This document shows positions 53,059 to 60,773 of a stretch of 64,000 bases of DNA, piece by piece (the first letter of the stretch is position 1; the number at the start of each line of letters is the position of its first letter). A program made the position numbers and the translations under genes. Below the pieces are notes generated by a model. It saw only the letters and a list, made by a program, of their open reading frames with translations, did no database searches and had not been told where the DNA came from. The DNA comes from Stenotrophomonas sp. SAU14A_NAIMI4_8 (GTDB lineage Bacteria; Pseudomonadota; Gammaproteobacteria; Xanthomonadales; Xanthomonadaceae). Where the stretch lies: NCBI RefSeq assembly GCF_003086695.1, contig NZ_CP025999.1, positions 1,591,680 through 1,655,679 of the forward strand, read 5' to 3'.

Positions 53059-54102
53059 TCACAACAGCCGCCAGGCACCACATCCCAGCAGCGCCAGCAG
53101 CATGGCCAGCAGCCCCAGCGTGCGTGGTCGCCACCACCGTCGTGGCTGGCCTGCCATGGTCTGCGGGCTGCAGTAGCGGATCAGCGCGGCACCGAAACCC
53201 GCGTCCTGCTGCTGCTCGGCACAGGCATCCAGGCAGGCGCCACAGGCCAGGCAGTCGGCCTGGGGGCCGTGGCGGATGTCCAGCTGCATCGGGCAGGCGG
53301 CCACGCAGGCCGCGCAATCCAGGCAGTCGCCCAGGCGATCATCCGGGAAGGACGGCAGCGGCCCGGCCAACAACGGATGCGCGGCGCGGAATACGTAGTC
53401 CTGTGCGGTGGTCGGATCCAACATGCCGCGCCCCCGCTCCAGCACGCCGCCCAGCCCGGCCGGGCGCCGGCCGCGGGGTTCGCCGCGCGGCGCGTCGTAC
53501 AGCATGCGCGGGGTATGCGGATCGGTCAGCAGCGGCTGCATCCGCGCGAACGGGCACAGCGAACGACACACCTGTTCGCGCAGGAAACCTGCGTTGCCCC
53601 AGGTGGCGGCCGCGTAGAACAGCACCCAGAAGGTCTCCCAGTCGCTCCAGCCGGCGTGTGGGGCGGCCGCCAGCAGCGCGCGGATCGGGCTGAACAGGCC
53701 AACGAAGGTCAACCCGGTCCACAGTGACAACAGCAGCCAGGCCGTCTGTGTGGCGGGGGCCGCAAGCGACGCCGGCAGGGCGCGCCTCGCCGCCCGTGCC
53801 AGCCCGTCGAAGGCCGCCGACCACAGCGTCTGCGGGCAGGCATGGCCGCACCAGACCCGCCCGGCCAGATGGGTCAACAGGGCCAACGCGACGGCGGCCA
53901 CCGCCAGCAGGCCCAGCAGCACCCCCACGTCATCGGGCCACAGGGTCCAGCCGAACAGGTCGAAGCGGCGCGCGGCCAGATCCAGCAGCAGCGCCTGGCG
54001 TCCATTCCACTGCAGCCACGGCAGGGCGTAGAACAGCGCCAGCAGGCCCACCCGCAGGGGGCCGCGCCAGCGCCAGTGGCGGGAGCGGACGGGCGCACTC
54101 AT
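53059..54102 (-). CDS. 4Fe-4S ferredoxin membrane protein, CcoG/RdxA-like, short form
   Basis: This 347-aa protein has membrane helices and cysteine motifs of the CcoG/FixG/RdxA family: VWCGHACPQTLW, RSLCPFARMQ, and two 4Fe-4S clusters in CLDCAACVAACPMQLDIRHG and CLACGACLDAC. The Ig-like C-terminal domain of full CcoG (about 470 aa) is missing; instead one more helix ends the protein. CcoG helps copper handling for cbb3 oxidase, but here the role is unknown. It overlaps the small membrane gene upstream by 4 bases. Confidence 0.82.
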   Translation of the reverse strand: MSAPVRSRHWRWRGPLRVGLLALFYALPWLQWNGRQALLLDLAARRFDLFGWTLWPDDVGVLLGLLAVAAVALALLTHLAGRVWCGHACPQTLWSAAFDGLARAARRALPASLAAPATQTAWLLLSLWTGLTFVGLFSPIRALLAAAPHAGWSDWETFWVLFYAAATWGNAGFLREQVCRSLCPFARMQPLLTDPHTPRMLYDAPRGEPRGRRPAGLGGVLERGRGMLDPTTAQDYVFRAAHPLLAGPLPSFPDDRLGDCLDCAACVAACPMQLDIRHGPQADCLACGACLDACAEQQQDAGFGAALIRYCSPQTMAGQPRRWWRPRTLGLLAMLLALLGCGAWRLL

Positions 54103-54383
54103 CCCAGCGGCAGCTCGTCGTCGTCCTCAGCCATGGGACGCAGCAGGTATCCGGTCACAGCGCTGGCCAGCGCGGTGACCGACCAGAACATGAAAAAGCC
54201 CACGCTGTAGCCCAGCTCACGGCTGATGGGCGTGCCTGGGAAGCTGATCGCCTGCAGCCGGATCGGGTCGACGAAGGCGAAGAAGATCACGCTGGCCAGG
54301 CCGGCGGCGACGAAGCTGGGCCACAGGATCGCGCCCCAGTGCTGGATCAACCGCTGGCGGCGGCTGGAATGCGGTGTGTTCAT
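54099..54383 (-). CDS. small two-helix membrane protein
   Basis: This 94-aa protein has two hydrophobic helices (ILWPSFVAAGLASVIFFAF and YSVGFFMFWSVTALASAVTGYLL) and an acidic tail. The start at 54383 overlaps nothing upstream; the stop overlaps the CcoG-like start (ATGA), so they form one transcript. No named family recognised. Its upstream region faces the FNR box at 54500, 117 bases away. Confidence 0.78.
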   Translation of the reverse strand: MNTPHSSRRQRLIQHWGAILWPSFVAAGLASVIFFAFVDPIRLQAISFPGTPISRELGYSVGFFMFWSVTALASAVTGYLLRPMAEDDDELPLG

Positions 54384-54499
54384 GTGGGTGCGGGCTCGGG
54401 GTGGAGGGCGGCGCGTATACTTCGCCGTGGCGGGCGCGGCATGCGCGGGGCGTGGGTCCTGCAAGCGCGTCAGCCTATGCGCGGTGCCCGGCGCCGACA

Positions 54500-54513
54500 T
54501 TGATCTGGATCAA
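54500..54513. promoter_or_regulatory. FNR/Anr box
   Basis: TTGATCTGGATCAA is a perfect match to the FNR/Anr consensus TTGAT-N4-ATCAA. It lies in the divergent gap between the membrane-protein/CcoG-like genes and the truncated hemoglobin. If it acts at -41.5, hemoglobin transcription would start near 54548. Confidence 0.8.
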
Positions 54514-54566
54514 CGGTGGCGGTGAAGGCTGGCACCACACTGCTGCAACGCTTCTGGTGCCCCTGC

Positions 54567-55007
54567 ATGAACGCAACGTCCCCGCCTGAGATTCCCACCG
54601 CGTCGCTGGAGCTGTGCAGCGAAGCCGAGGTGACCCGACTCGTCCACGATTTCTACGCGCGGGTGCGCCAGGAAGACCGCCTGGGCCCGGTGTTCGGCGG
54701 GCACGTGCACGACTGGCCGGCACACCTGGAACAGCTGGTCGATTTCTGGTCGGCCATGCTGCGCGGCACGCGCCGTTTCAAGGGCTCGCCGATGTCCAAA
54801 CACATGGCCATCGCCCTGGACAAGGATCTGTTCGACCGCTGGTTGGTGCTGTTCCGGCAGACCACGGCCGAGTGTGGAAATCCGCCGATGCAGGCGCTGG
54901 CCGACGACGTGGCCGCGCGCATCGCCGATACCTTCTGGCGCCGCTACCAGATGCTGCGCTGGCCGCAGGTGGGCCTGCCGGTCCTGGGTGTTCCCGGCCG
55001 CGATTGA
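54567..55007 (+). CDS. group III truncated hemoglobin
   Basis: This 146-aa protein has the truncated-globin pattern LVHDFYARVRQEDRLGPVF and HLEQLVDFWSAMLRG, followed by PMSKHMAIALDKDLFDRWL, whose histidine is the likely heme ligand. It probably binds oxygen or nitric oxide under low oxygen. ATG 54567 is preferred; an in-frame GTG at 54516 overlaps the predicted promoter. A perfect FNR box lies 54 bases upstream. Its stop codon falls in the second FNR box. Confidence 0.88.
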   Translation: MNATSPPEIPTASLELCSEAEVTRLVHDFYARVRQEDRLGPVFGGHVHDWPAHLEQLVDFWSAMLRGTRRFKGSPMSKHMAIALDKDLFDRWLVLFRQTTAECGNPPMQALADDVAARIADTFWRRYQMLRWPQVGLPVLGVPGRD

Positions 55008-55017
55008 TCTGGGTCAA
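55004..55017. promoter_or_regulatory. FNR/Anr box of hemN
   Basis: TTGATCTGGGTCAA has one mismatch to the FNR/Anr consensus, centred 41.5 bases before the hemN ATG. GATGCT (55040-55045) is at the -10 position for that geometry. Confidence 0.75.
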
Positions 55018-55051
55018 GGCGTGCCGCCCGGGGCAGGGCGATGCTGGAGCC

Positions 55052-56458
55052 ATGGACACGTTCTCTCCCGCCGCCGGCGGCCTGGCCTGGACCTTCGACC
55101 CCGAACTGCTGCGGCGGCATGACCGGCCCGGGCCGCGCTATACCTCGTACCCCACCGCGCCGCACTTCCACGACGGTTTCGATGCATCCGCCCTGCGCCA
55201 GGCCATCGCCGACAGCAACCCGCTGGCGCGCGCGCTGTCGCTGTACGTGCACGTGCCGTACTGCAGCAGCCCCTGCTTCTACTGCGGCTGCAACCGGATC
55301 ATCACGCGTGACCGCAGCCGCGGCCACAGCTACGTGGCGCGCGTGCTGGCCGAGGCGGACCTGCTGGCGCCGCAGTTCGCCGACGGTCGCGAGGTGATCC
55401 AGCTGCATCTGGGCGGCGGCACCCCGAACTTCCTCGATGCCGAGGCCATGACCACGCTGGTGGAAGGGCTGCGCAGACGCTTCGACTTCAGCGAATCGGC
55501 CCATCGCGATTTCTCCATCGAACTGGACCCGCGCTTCATCGATGTGGGCGACGTGGCCCTGCTGGCCCGGCTGGGCTTCAACCGCGCCAGCCTGGGCGTG
55601 CAGGATTTCGACCCGCAGGTTCAGGAATCGATCAACCGCGTGCAGGGCGTGCGGCAGACCCTGGACATCCTGCGCGCCTGCCGCGACAACGGCATGCGCT
55701 CGGTGAACGTGGACCTGATCTACGGCCTGCCCGGGCAGAGTCTGGAGGGCTTCGGGCGCACGCTGGAACTGGTGCTGGCACTGCGCCCGGATCGGCTGGC
55801 GGTATATGGCTACGCGCACCTGCCGCATCTGTTCCGCGCGCAGCGGCAGATCGACGAAACCCGGTTGCCGTCGCCGGAGGACAAGCTGGCATTGCTGGGC
55901 CTGGCGGTGGAACGCCTGTCCGCTGCCGGCTACCAGTACGTCGGCATGGACCACTTCGCCCTGCCCGAAGAAGACCTGTCGCGCGCCCAGCGTGCCGGGC
56001 AGCTGCACCGCAACTTCATGGGCTACACCACCCATGCCGATACCGATCTGCTGGGCCTGGGCGTGAGTGCGATCAGCCACGTGGGCGCCACCTACAGCCA
56101 GAATCCGCGCGAACTGCCGGCGTGGGAAGCGGCCGTCGACCAGGGCCAGCTGCCGGTCTGGCGCGGCGTGGCCCTGAGCGCCGATGACCAGCTGCGCGCC
56201 GAACTGATCCAGCAGCTGATGTGCCAGGGCGAAGTGGATGGCGCTGTGCTGGGGCAGCGCCACGCTGTGGATTTCGAGCAGTACTTCGCCGAAGACCTGC
56301 AGGCCGTGCAGCGGCTGCAGGGCGACGGACTGGCCGAGTACCGCGATGGCGTGGTGCGCGCCACCGAGCCGGGCCGGCCACTGCTGCGGTTGCTGGCGAT
56401 GTGTTTCGACCCGTACCTGCGCGCGCAGCAGCAACCGCGTTACTCGCGGGCGATCTGA
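55052..56458 (+). CDS. hemN: oxygen-independent coproporphyrinogen III oxidase
   Basis: HemN is a radical-SAM enzyme that decarboxylates coproporphyrinogen III without oxygen in heme synthesis. It is 468 aa. It has the RYTSYPTAPHF N-terminus, radical-SAM cluster C71-SSP-C75-FY-C78-GC, LGGGTPNF, and the C-terminal HemN domain with HRNFMGYTTHADTDLLGLG. ATG 55052 is the only nearby start that keeps the family N-terminus. An FNR box is centred 41.5 bases upstream, so transcription may begin at or next to the ATG. Confidence 0.96.
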   Translation: MDTFSPAAGGLAWTFDPELLRRHDRPGPRYTSYPTAPHFHDGFDASALRQAIADSNPLARALSLYVHVPYCSSPCFYCGCNRIITRDRSRGHSYVARVLAEADLLAPQFADGREVIQLHLGGGTPNFLDAEAMTTLVEGLRRRFDFSESAHRDFSIELDPRFIDVGDVALLARLGFNRASLGVQDFDPQVQESINRVQGVRQTLDILRACRDNGMRSVNVDLIYGLPGQSLEGFGRTLELVLALRPDRLAVYGYAHLPHLFRAQRQIDETRLPSPEDKLALLGLAVERLSAAGYQYVGMDHFALPEEDLSRAQRAGQLHRNFMGYTTHADTDLLGLGVSAISHVGATYSQNPRELPAWEAAVDQGQLPVWRGVALSADDQLRAELIQQLMCQGEVDGAVLGQRHAVDFEQYFAEDLQAVQRLQGDGLAEYRDGVVRATEPGRPLLRLLAMCFDPYLRAQQQPRYSRAI

Positions 56459-56467
56459 GCGATTACG

Positions 56468-57556
56468 TCATTCGGCCCGCAGCGGGCCGTACTGGCGGGC
56501 CACATTGGTCGGGCCGCCCACGCTGCGCCACAGCAGCGGCCAGTCACCGGGCTCGCCGCCGATGCAGTTGCGCTGCAGCTGCAGGGTCTCGATCTGGAAC
56601 TGGCGGCCATCCCAGCGCCAGCTGGCTGCGTGACCGCAATCGGCGGCGCCGCGGAACAGGGTGGTTTCGGCCAGGCGGCCCTGCGCGGCATCGAAGCGTG
56701 GCCAGCCCAGCCGCGGCAGCACGAAGCGGGTTTCATCGTCGCTGACTGCCGGGGCGTCGGCCAGCTCCAGCTGCAGTGGCCGTGTGTGCGGCAACTGACC
56801 ATCGGCGACTACGAAGGCCACCACGTTGGCGTTGTACATGCCGGCCTGGCAGCCGATGAACACCAGATCGTGCGTGGCGTCGATCGTCCAGGCGCCGTCG
56901 TGCGCGCGGGACAGGCTGCCGTCGTCCGCATCGCAGTGCAGCTGGGCCAATGCCGGTGCCTGCAGCCTGCGCAGATCGGCGATGAGGTTCGCGCGTGCGG
57001 TCGCCGACAGCACGCGCCGGGCAAGCGCCGGCGTCGACAGGGTGGGCAGGGCGTCGCGCGGGTGTGCCTGCGCCGCAGCGGTTCCCGGCAGCAGCCCATC
57101 GTCGGTGCCGCTGCGCCCCTGCGCACGGTCGAAGGCCTGCAGCAGCGCGTCCACCCCACTCAGGGAAATCGATTCGATGTCCCGTGCGCCGTAATTCAAT
57201 ACGCGGCCGCCCTGCAGGCTCTGCAGGCGAGCGCGTACAGCCGCCATGCCGGTCCACTGCTGGTGCCCGGGCGCCAGGGCACGGCCGGGATCGTCGAAGG
57301 CGGGGGTCTCACCATCGACCTGCCAGTGCGGCGCGGAAACGCCCGGCGCGAACAGTTCAAGCTGCGGCACGCTGCGCAGGCCGCCCGCGCGGCTGATGCG
57401 CAGGTGCCCGGCATAGCCCACCGCGCGGGCCACGGCCACGCAGTCATTGCGGTTGTCGCAGGTCAGTTGCCAGTCGCCCAGGTCGCTGTAGACCGGCGCG
57501 GCGGCGCGCGCGCTGGGAGCAAGCGCCAGCGACAGCAGCAGGCACATCCTGTGCAT
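56468..57556 (-). CDS. DUF1176 domain-containing secreted protein
   Basis: This 362-aa protein has a signal peptide ending ARAA. The DUF1176 family pattern is visible: SDLGDWQLTCDNRNDC near the N-terminus, LPHTRPLQLEL, and ETTLFRGAADCGHAASWRWDGRQF near the C-terminus. The function is unknown and periplasmic location likely. It is convergent with hemN, 9 bases apart. Confidence 0.85.
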   Translation of the reverse strand: MHRMCLLLSLALAPSARAAAPVYSDLGDWQLTCDNRNDCVAVARAVGYAGHLRISRAGGLRSVPQLELFAPGVSAPHWQVDGETPAFDDPGRALAPGHQQWTGMAAVRARLQSLQGGRVLNYGARDIESISLSGVDALLQAFDRAQGRSGTDDGLLPGTAAAQAHPRDALPTLSTPALARRVLSATARANLIADLRRLQAPALAQLHCDADDGSLSRAHDGAWTIDATHDLVFIGCQAGMYNANVVAFVVADGQLPHTRPLQLELADAPAVSDDETRFVLPRLGWPRFDAAQGRLAETTLFRGAADCGHAASWRWDGRQFQIETLQLQRNCIGGEPGDWPLLWRSVGGPTNVARQYGPLRAE

Positions 57557-57578
57557 GGGAATCCTTGGTTGACCTGGG

Positions 57579-57665
57579 TGGTGCCCGGAGCCGGAATCGA
57601 ACCGGCATGGGGTTGCCCCCGGCGGATTTTAAGTCCGATGCGTCTACCAGTTTCGCCATCCGGGC
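57579..57665 (-). tRNA. tRNA-Leu (TAA)
   Basis: 87 nt on the minus strand; acceptor GCCCGGA / TCCGGGC, anticodon loop CTTAAAA (anticodon TAA), long variable arm typical of class II tRNAs, T-arm GGTTCGATTCC and encoded CCA. Confidence 0.96.
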
Positions 57666-57780
57666 CTGCAGCGCGCGCCGATTGTAGCCGAATCGACCTG
57701 GTCGGCAGCGGCTAACGCGGCTTTTACGCAGGGCCGTGCGCGGCCCGCTACAGTCCGCCAACGCACACAGGAAGGGCGAC

Positions 57781-58800
57781 ATGGCACGACGGCGCATGCG
57801 AAGGATGGTTCTGGGGCTGTCGGTGCTGTTGCTGGCGACGGGCCCGTTGGGCGCGCTGCAGCGCCCGCCGCCGGCCGATGGCGTGGTGGACATGGCCACC
57901 GTGCAGGTGACCGGCGAGCAGCCCGGCCCCGGGCTGTGGAAGGTGACCGCGCCGCAGGGGCATGTGCTGTGGATACTGGGCACGGTTTCGCCCTTGCCGG
58001 CGGGCGTGGAATGGCGACCGGACGAAGTCGAGCGCACCATCGCCGGGGTCGATCATGTACTGGGCGAGCCGGGTTTCAAGGTCGATGCGCAGGTGGGGCT
58101 GCTGAAGGGTCTGACCCTGCTGCCGCTGGCACGCCGCAGCGCGCGCGATCCGCAGGGGCGCACGCTGCAGCAGGTCCTGTCGGCACCGACCTACGAGCGC
58201 TGGCTGCAGCTCAAGCAGACCTACCTGGGCAGCGATCGCGGCGTCGAGAAGGAGCGCCCGCTGGTGGCGTCCGGTCGTCTGTACCAGGCCTTCCTGAAAC
58301 GCAACGGGTTGCGCGACGGCAAGCAGGTGGACAAGGCGCTGCAGCGGCTCTACAAGGCGCGCGACCTGCAGCCGGAGGCGCTGAAGGTCACCCTGAAAAT
58401 CGACGATGCGCGGGCCACGCTGAAGGAACTGCAGGTGACCGAAGTGGATGACCGCGCGTGTTTCGAGCGCACGCTCGACACGGTCGAATTCCAGGCCCCG
58501 GTGCTGCGTGAGCGTGCCAATGCCTGGGCGCTGGGCGATGTGGCAGCGTTGCGCCGGCTGTCCGGCTCGGCCATGGCGCAGACCTGCCGCGAAGTGCTGC
58601 AGGAGTCGGCCTTCGTGCGCCGTCGCGGCTGGAGCAACCTGCCCGAACAGGTACGCCAGCGCTGGCTGCAGGGCGTGGACAACGCGCTGCAGAAGCATGC
58701 GGCCACCTTCGCCACCGTGCCGGTCAGCCTGCTGCTGGGCGAGGGGTATCTGCAGGCGCTGCAGCAGCGTGGGTATCAGGTGGAAGCGCCGCCGGAATAG
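57781..58800 (+). CDS. TraB/GumN family protein
   Basis: This 339-aa protein has an N-terminal basic and hydrophobic signal sequence (MARRRMRRMVLGLSVLLLAT). The TraB/GumN domain includes GHVLWILGTVSPLPAGVEWRPDEV and the C-terminal EALLGEGYLQALQQRGYQV-like end (SLLLGEGYLQALQQRGYQVE). GumN lies at the end of the xanthan locus in Xanthomonas but its function is unclear. No gum genes are here. The Shine-Dalgarno GGAAGG supports the start at 57781. Confidence 0.83.
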   Translation: MARRRMRRMVLGLSVLLLATGPLGALQRPPPADGVVDMATVQVTGEQPGPGLWKVTAPQGHVLWILGTVSPLPAGVEWRPDEVERTIAGVDHVLGEPGFKVDAQVGLLKGLTLLPLARRSARDPQGRTLQQVLSAPTYERWLQLKQTYLGSDRGVEKERPLVASGRLYQAFLKRNGLRDGKQVDKALQRLYKARDLQPEALKVTLKIDDARATLKELQVTEVDDRACFERTLDTVEFQAPVLRERANAWALGDVAALRRLSGSAMAQTCREVLQESAFVRRRGWSNLPEQVRQRWLQGVDNALQKHAATFATVPVSLLLGEGYLQALQQRGYQVEAPPE

Positions 58801-58864
58801 CGGTCGTAGGCAGTACGCGCGCTTCGTGGCATAGTCCCATTCATCCACCAGGGGGGGATGGGCC

Positions 58865-59308
58865 ATGTCGTTGCACGCGTTCGCCTACGTCAGTACGGCC
58901 TGCGAAGGGCTGGACCTGCCTGCGCTGGACGCCTTGCTGGCCGATGCCACCGCCTTCAACCGCATGGCCGGGGTCACCGGTGTGCTGATGTACGACGGCA
59001 CCCGTTTCCTGCAGTACGCCGAAGGCCCGCGCGATGGGTTGGCGTCTGTCCATGCCCGCATCGTCAACGCGCGCCGCCATGCCTGTCTGACCGAACTGGC
59101 CGTAGGGCCCCTGCAGGCGCGCTGGTTCCCGCGCTGGACCATGGCCAACCGCATGATCGAACCGGGTGCGCTGGCCAGCATCGTGGCAGCGCCCTGGCAT
59201 GGCTTCGACAACGATCCGCATTGGCCGGGCAACGGCTTCGCGCTGCTGCTGCGTTCGTGGATGGGCGGACATGGGGAGCTGGAGCCCGCTGCGGTCAGCC
59301 TGGGCTAG
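58865..59308 (+). CDS. BLUF-domain blue-light sensor
   Basis: This 147-aa protein consists of a BLUF domain, which senses blue light through FAD. The hydrogen-bond network residues are present: Y8 (FAYVSTA), N32 (AFNRMAGVTGVLMYDG) and Q50 (FLQYAEG). There is no attached output domain, so it probably acts through a protein partner, as short BLUF proteins such as BlsA do. The tail after residue 95 is family-typical helices. No obvious partner is adjacent. Confidence 0.9.
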   Translation: MSLHAFAYVSTACEGLDLPALDALLADATAFNRMAGVTGVLMYDGTRFLQYAEGPRDGLASVHARIVNARRHACLTELAVGPLQARWFPRWTMANRMIEPGALASIVAAPWHGFDNDPHWPGNGFALLLRSWMGGHGELEPAAVSLG

Positions 59309-59431
59309 GGCCGGGACGCACGCGGGCGTGACCTGCAGCGCCCATGGCCGTTACTCTTGTACGCATGTCTGAACGCCTGCGGATGCCCGGATGAGCCCTT
59401 GCACCCTGTTGATGCCCATGGGGCATCACGC

Positions 59432-60718
59432 TTGAGCGCGCCGATCAGCGCGGCGCTGGCGCCTGCGCCGGCCGTGATCGGCCTGGGTTATGTCGGCCTG
59501 CCACTGGCGGTGGCCTTCGGCCAGCACCTGCCGACGCTGGGCTATGACATCGATGAAGCGCGCATCGCCGAGCTTCGTGGCGGCCAGGACCACACCCTGG
59601 AAATGGAGCCCGACGAGCTGGCCACGGCTGCCCAGCTGCGTTACAGCAGTGACCCGGCGCAACTCGATGCCTGCAATGTGTACATCGTGACCGTGCCGAC
59701 CCCGATCGATGCCTACGAGCAGCCGGACCTGGAGCCGCTGCGCTCGGCCACCCGCCTGATCGCCAGCCATCTGCGCCGTGGCGACGTGGTGGTCTACGAA
59801 TCCACCGTCTACCCCGGCACCACCGAGGAAGTGTGCGTACCCCTGCTGGAGCAGGGCTCGGGCCTGCGCTTCAATGAAGACTTCTACTGCGGCTACAGCC
59901 CGGAACGGGTCAGCCCCGGCGATCGCGCGCGGCGACTGGCCGACATCCGCAAGATCACCTCCGGTTCGACGCCGGAAGTGGCGGCAGTGATCGATGGGCT
60001 GTACCGGCAGATCATCCGCGCGGGCACCTTCCCGGCGCCCTCGATGCGCGTGGCCGAGGCGGCCAAAGTGGTGGAGAACATCCAGCGCGACGTCAACATC
60101 GCCCTGGTGAACGAGCTGGCACTGATCTTCGACCGCCTGGGCATCGACACCCAGGATGTGCTCGACGCGGCGGGCAGCAAGTGGAATTTCCTGCCGTTCC
60201 GGCCCGGCCTGGTCGGTGGCCATTGCATCGGCGTGGACCCGTACTACCTGCTGCATAAATCCGAGAGCGTGGGCTACCACCCCGATCTGATCCACACCGC
60301 CCGCCAGGTCAACAACCGGGTGGGCGAACATGTGGCCGCGCGGGTGCTGGCAATGCTGGCCGAGCGGGGGCGCAGCCCGGCGCAGTCGCGCATCCTGGTG
60401 CTGGGCGTCACCTTCAAGGAAGAGTGCCCGGACCTGCGCAACAGTCGTGCGCTGGAACTGGCGCAGCGGTTGCAGGAAAGTGGCGCGCAGGTGGATGTGA
60501 GCGACCCCTGGGTGGGGCCGGCGGCGCTGGCCGACACCGGCGTGCAGTGGTTGCAGCAACCGCAGCAGGGCGTCTATGACGCCGTGGTGCTGGCGGTGGC
60601 GCACGCCGCCTTCACCGCATTGGACGAGGGGCAGATCCGCGCGCTGCTGGTGCCCGGCGGGCTGGTCTACGACGTGAAGTCTGCCTGGCCACGCAGCGTG
60701 GTCGATGATCGCCTCTAG
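59432..60718 (+). CDS. UDP-hexose/hexosamine dehydrogenase (VipA/TviB-like)
   Basis: This nucleotide-sugar dehydrogenase is 428 aa from a TTG at 59432, close to TviB length; no ATG fits. The NAD loop is VIGLGYVGLPLAVAFG. VYESTVYPGTTEE, AKVVENIQRDVNIALVNE and the catalytic-cysteine segment GGHCIGVDPYYL are intact, as is the C-terminal domain GVTFKEECPDLRNSRALELA. It would oxidise a UDP-sugar C6 to uronic acid. It is an orphan: no epimerase or glycosyltransferase genes flank it. The start is uncertain, with another TTG at 59357. Confidence 0.87.
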   Translation: MSAPISAALAPAPAVIGLGYVGLPLAVAFGQHLPTLGYDIDEARIAELRGGQDHTLEMEPDELATAAQLRYSSDPAQLDACNVYIVTVPTPIDAYEQPDLEPLRSATRLIASHLRRGDVVVYESTVYPGTTEEVCVPLLEQGSGLRFNEDFYCGYSPERVSPGDRARRLADIRKITSGSTPEVAAVIDGLYRQIIRAGTFPAPSMRVAEAAKVVENIQRDVNIALVNELALIFDRLGIDTQDVLDAAGSKWNFLPFRPGLVGGHCIGVDPYYLLHKSESVGYHPDLIHTARQVNNRVGEHVAARVLAMLAERGRSPAQSRILVLGVTFKEECPDLRNSRALELAQRLQESGAQVDVSDPWVGPAALADTGVQWLQQPQQGVYDAVVLAVAHAAFTALDEGQIRALLVPGGLVYDVKSAWPRSVVDDRL

Positions 60719-60773
60719 CGGGCGTACACCCGTGGCGGGGTAGACTCGGGGCCAGTTGCAACCGAGGAACGCC

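Noticed and set aside
59357..59431. N-terminal extension of the nucleotide-sugar dehydrogenase from TTG 59357
   Set aside because: The added residues (Cys/His/Pro-rich) lack similarity to the family and the shorter product has the usual length.
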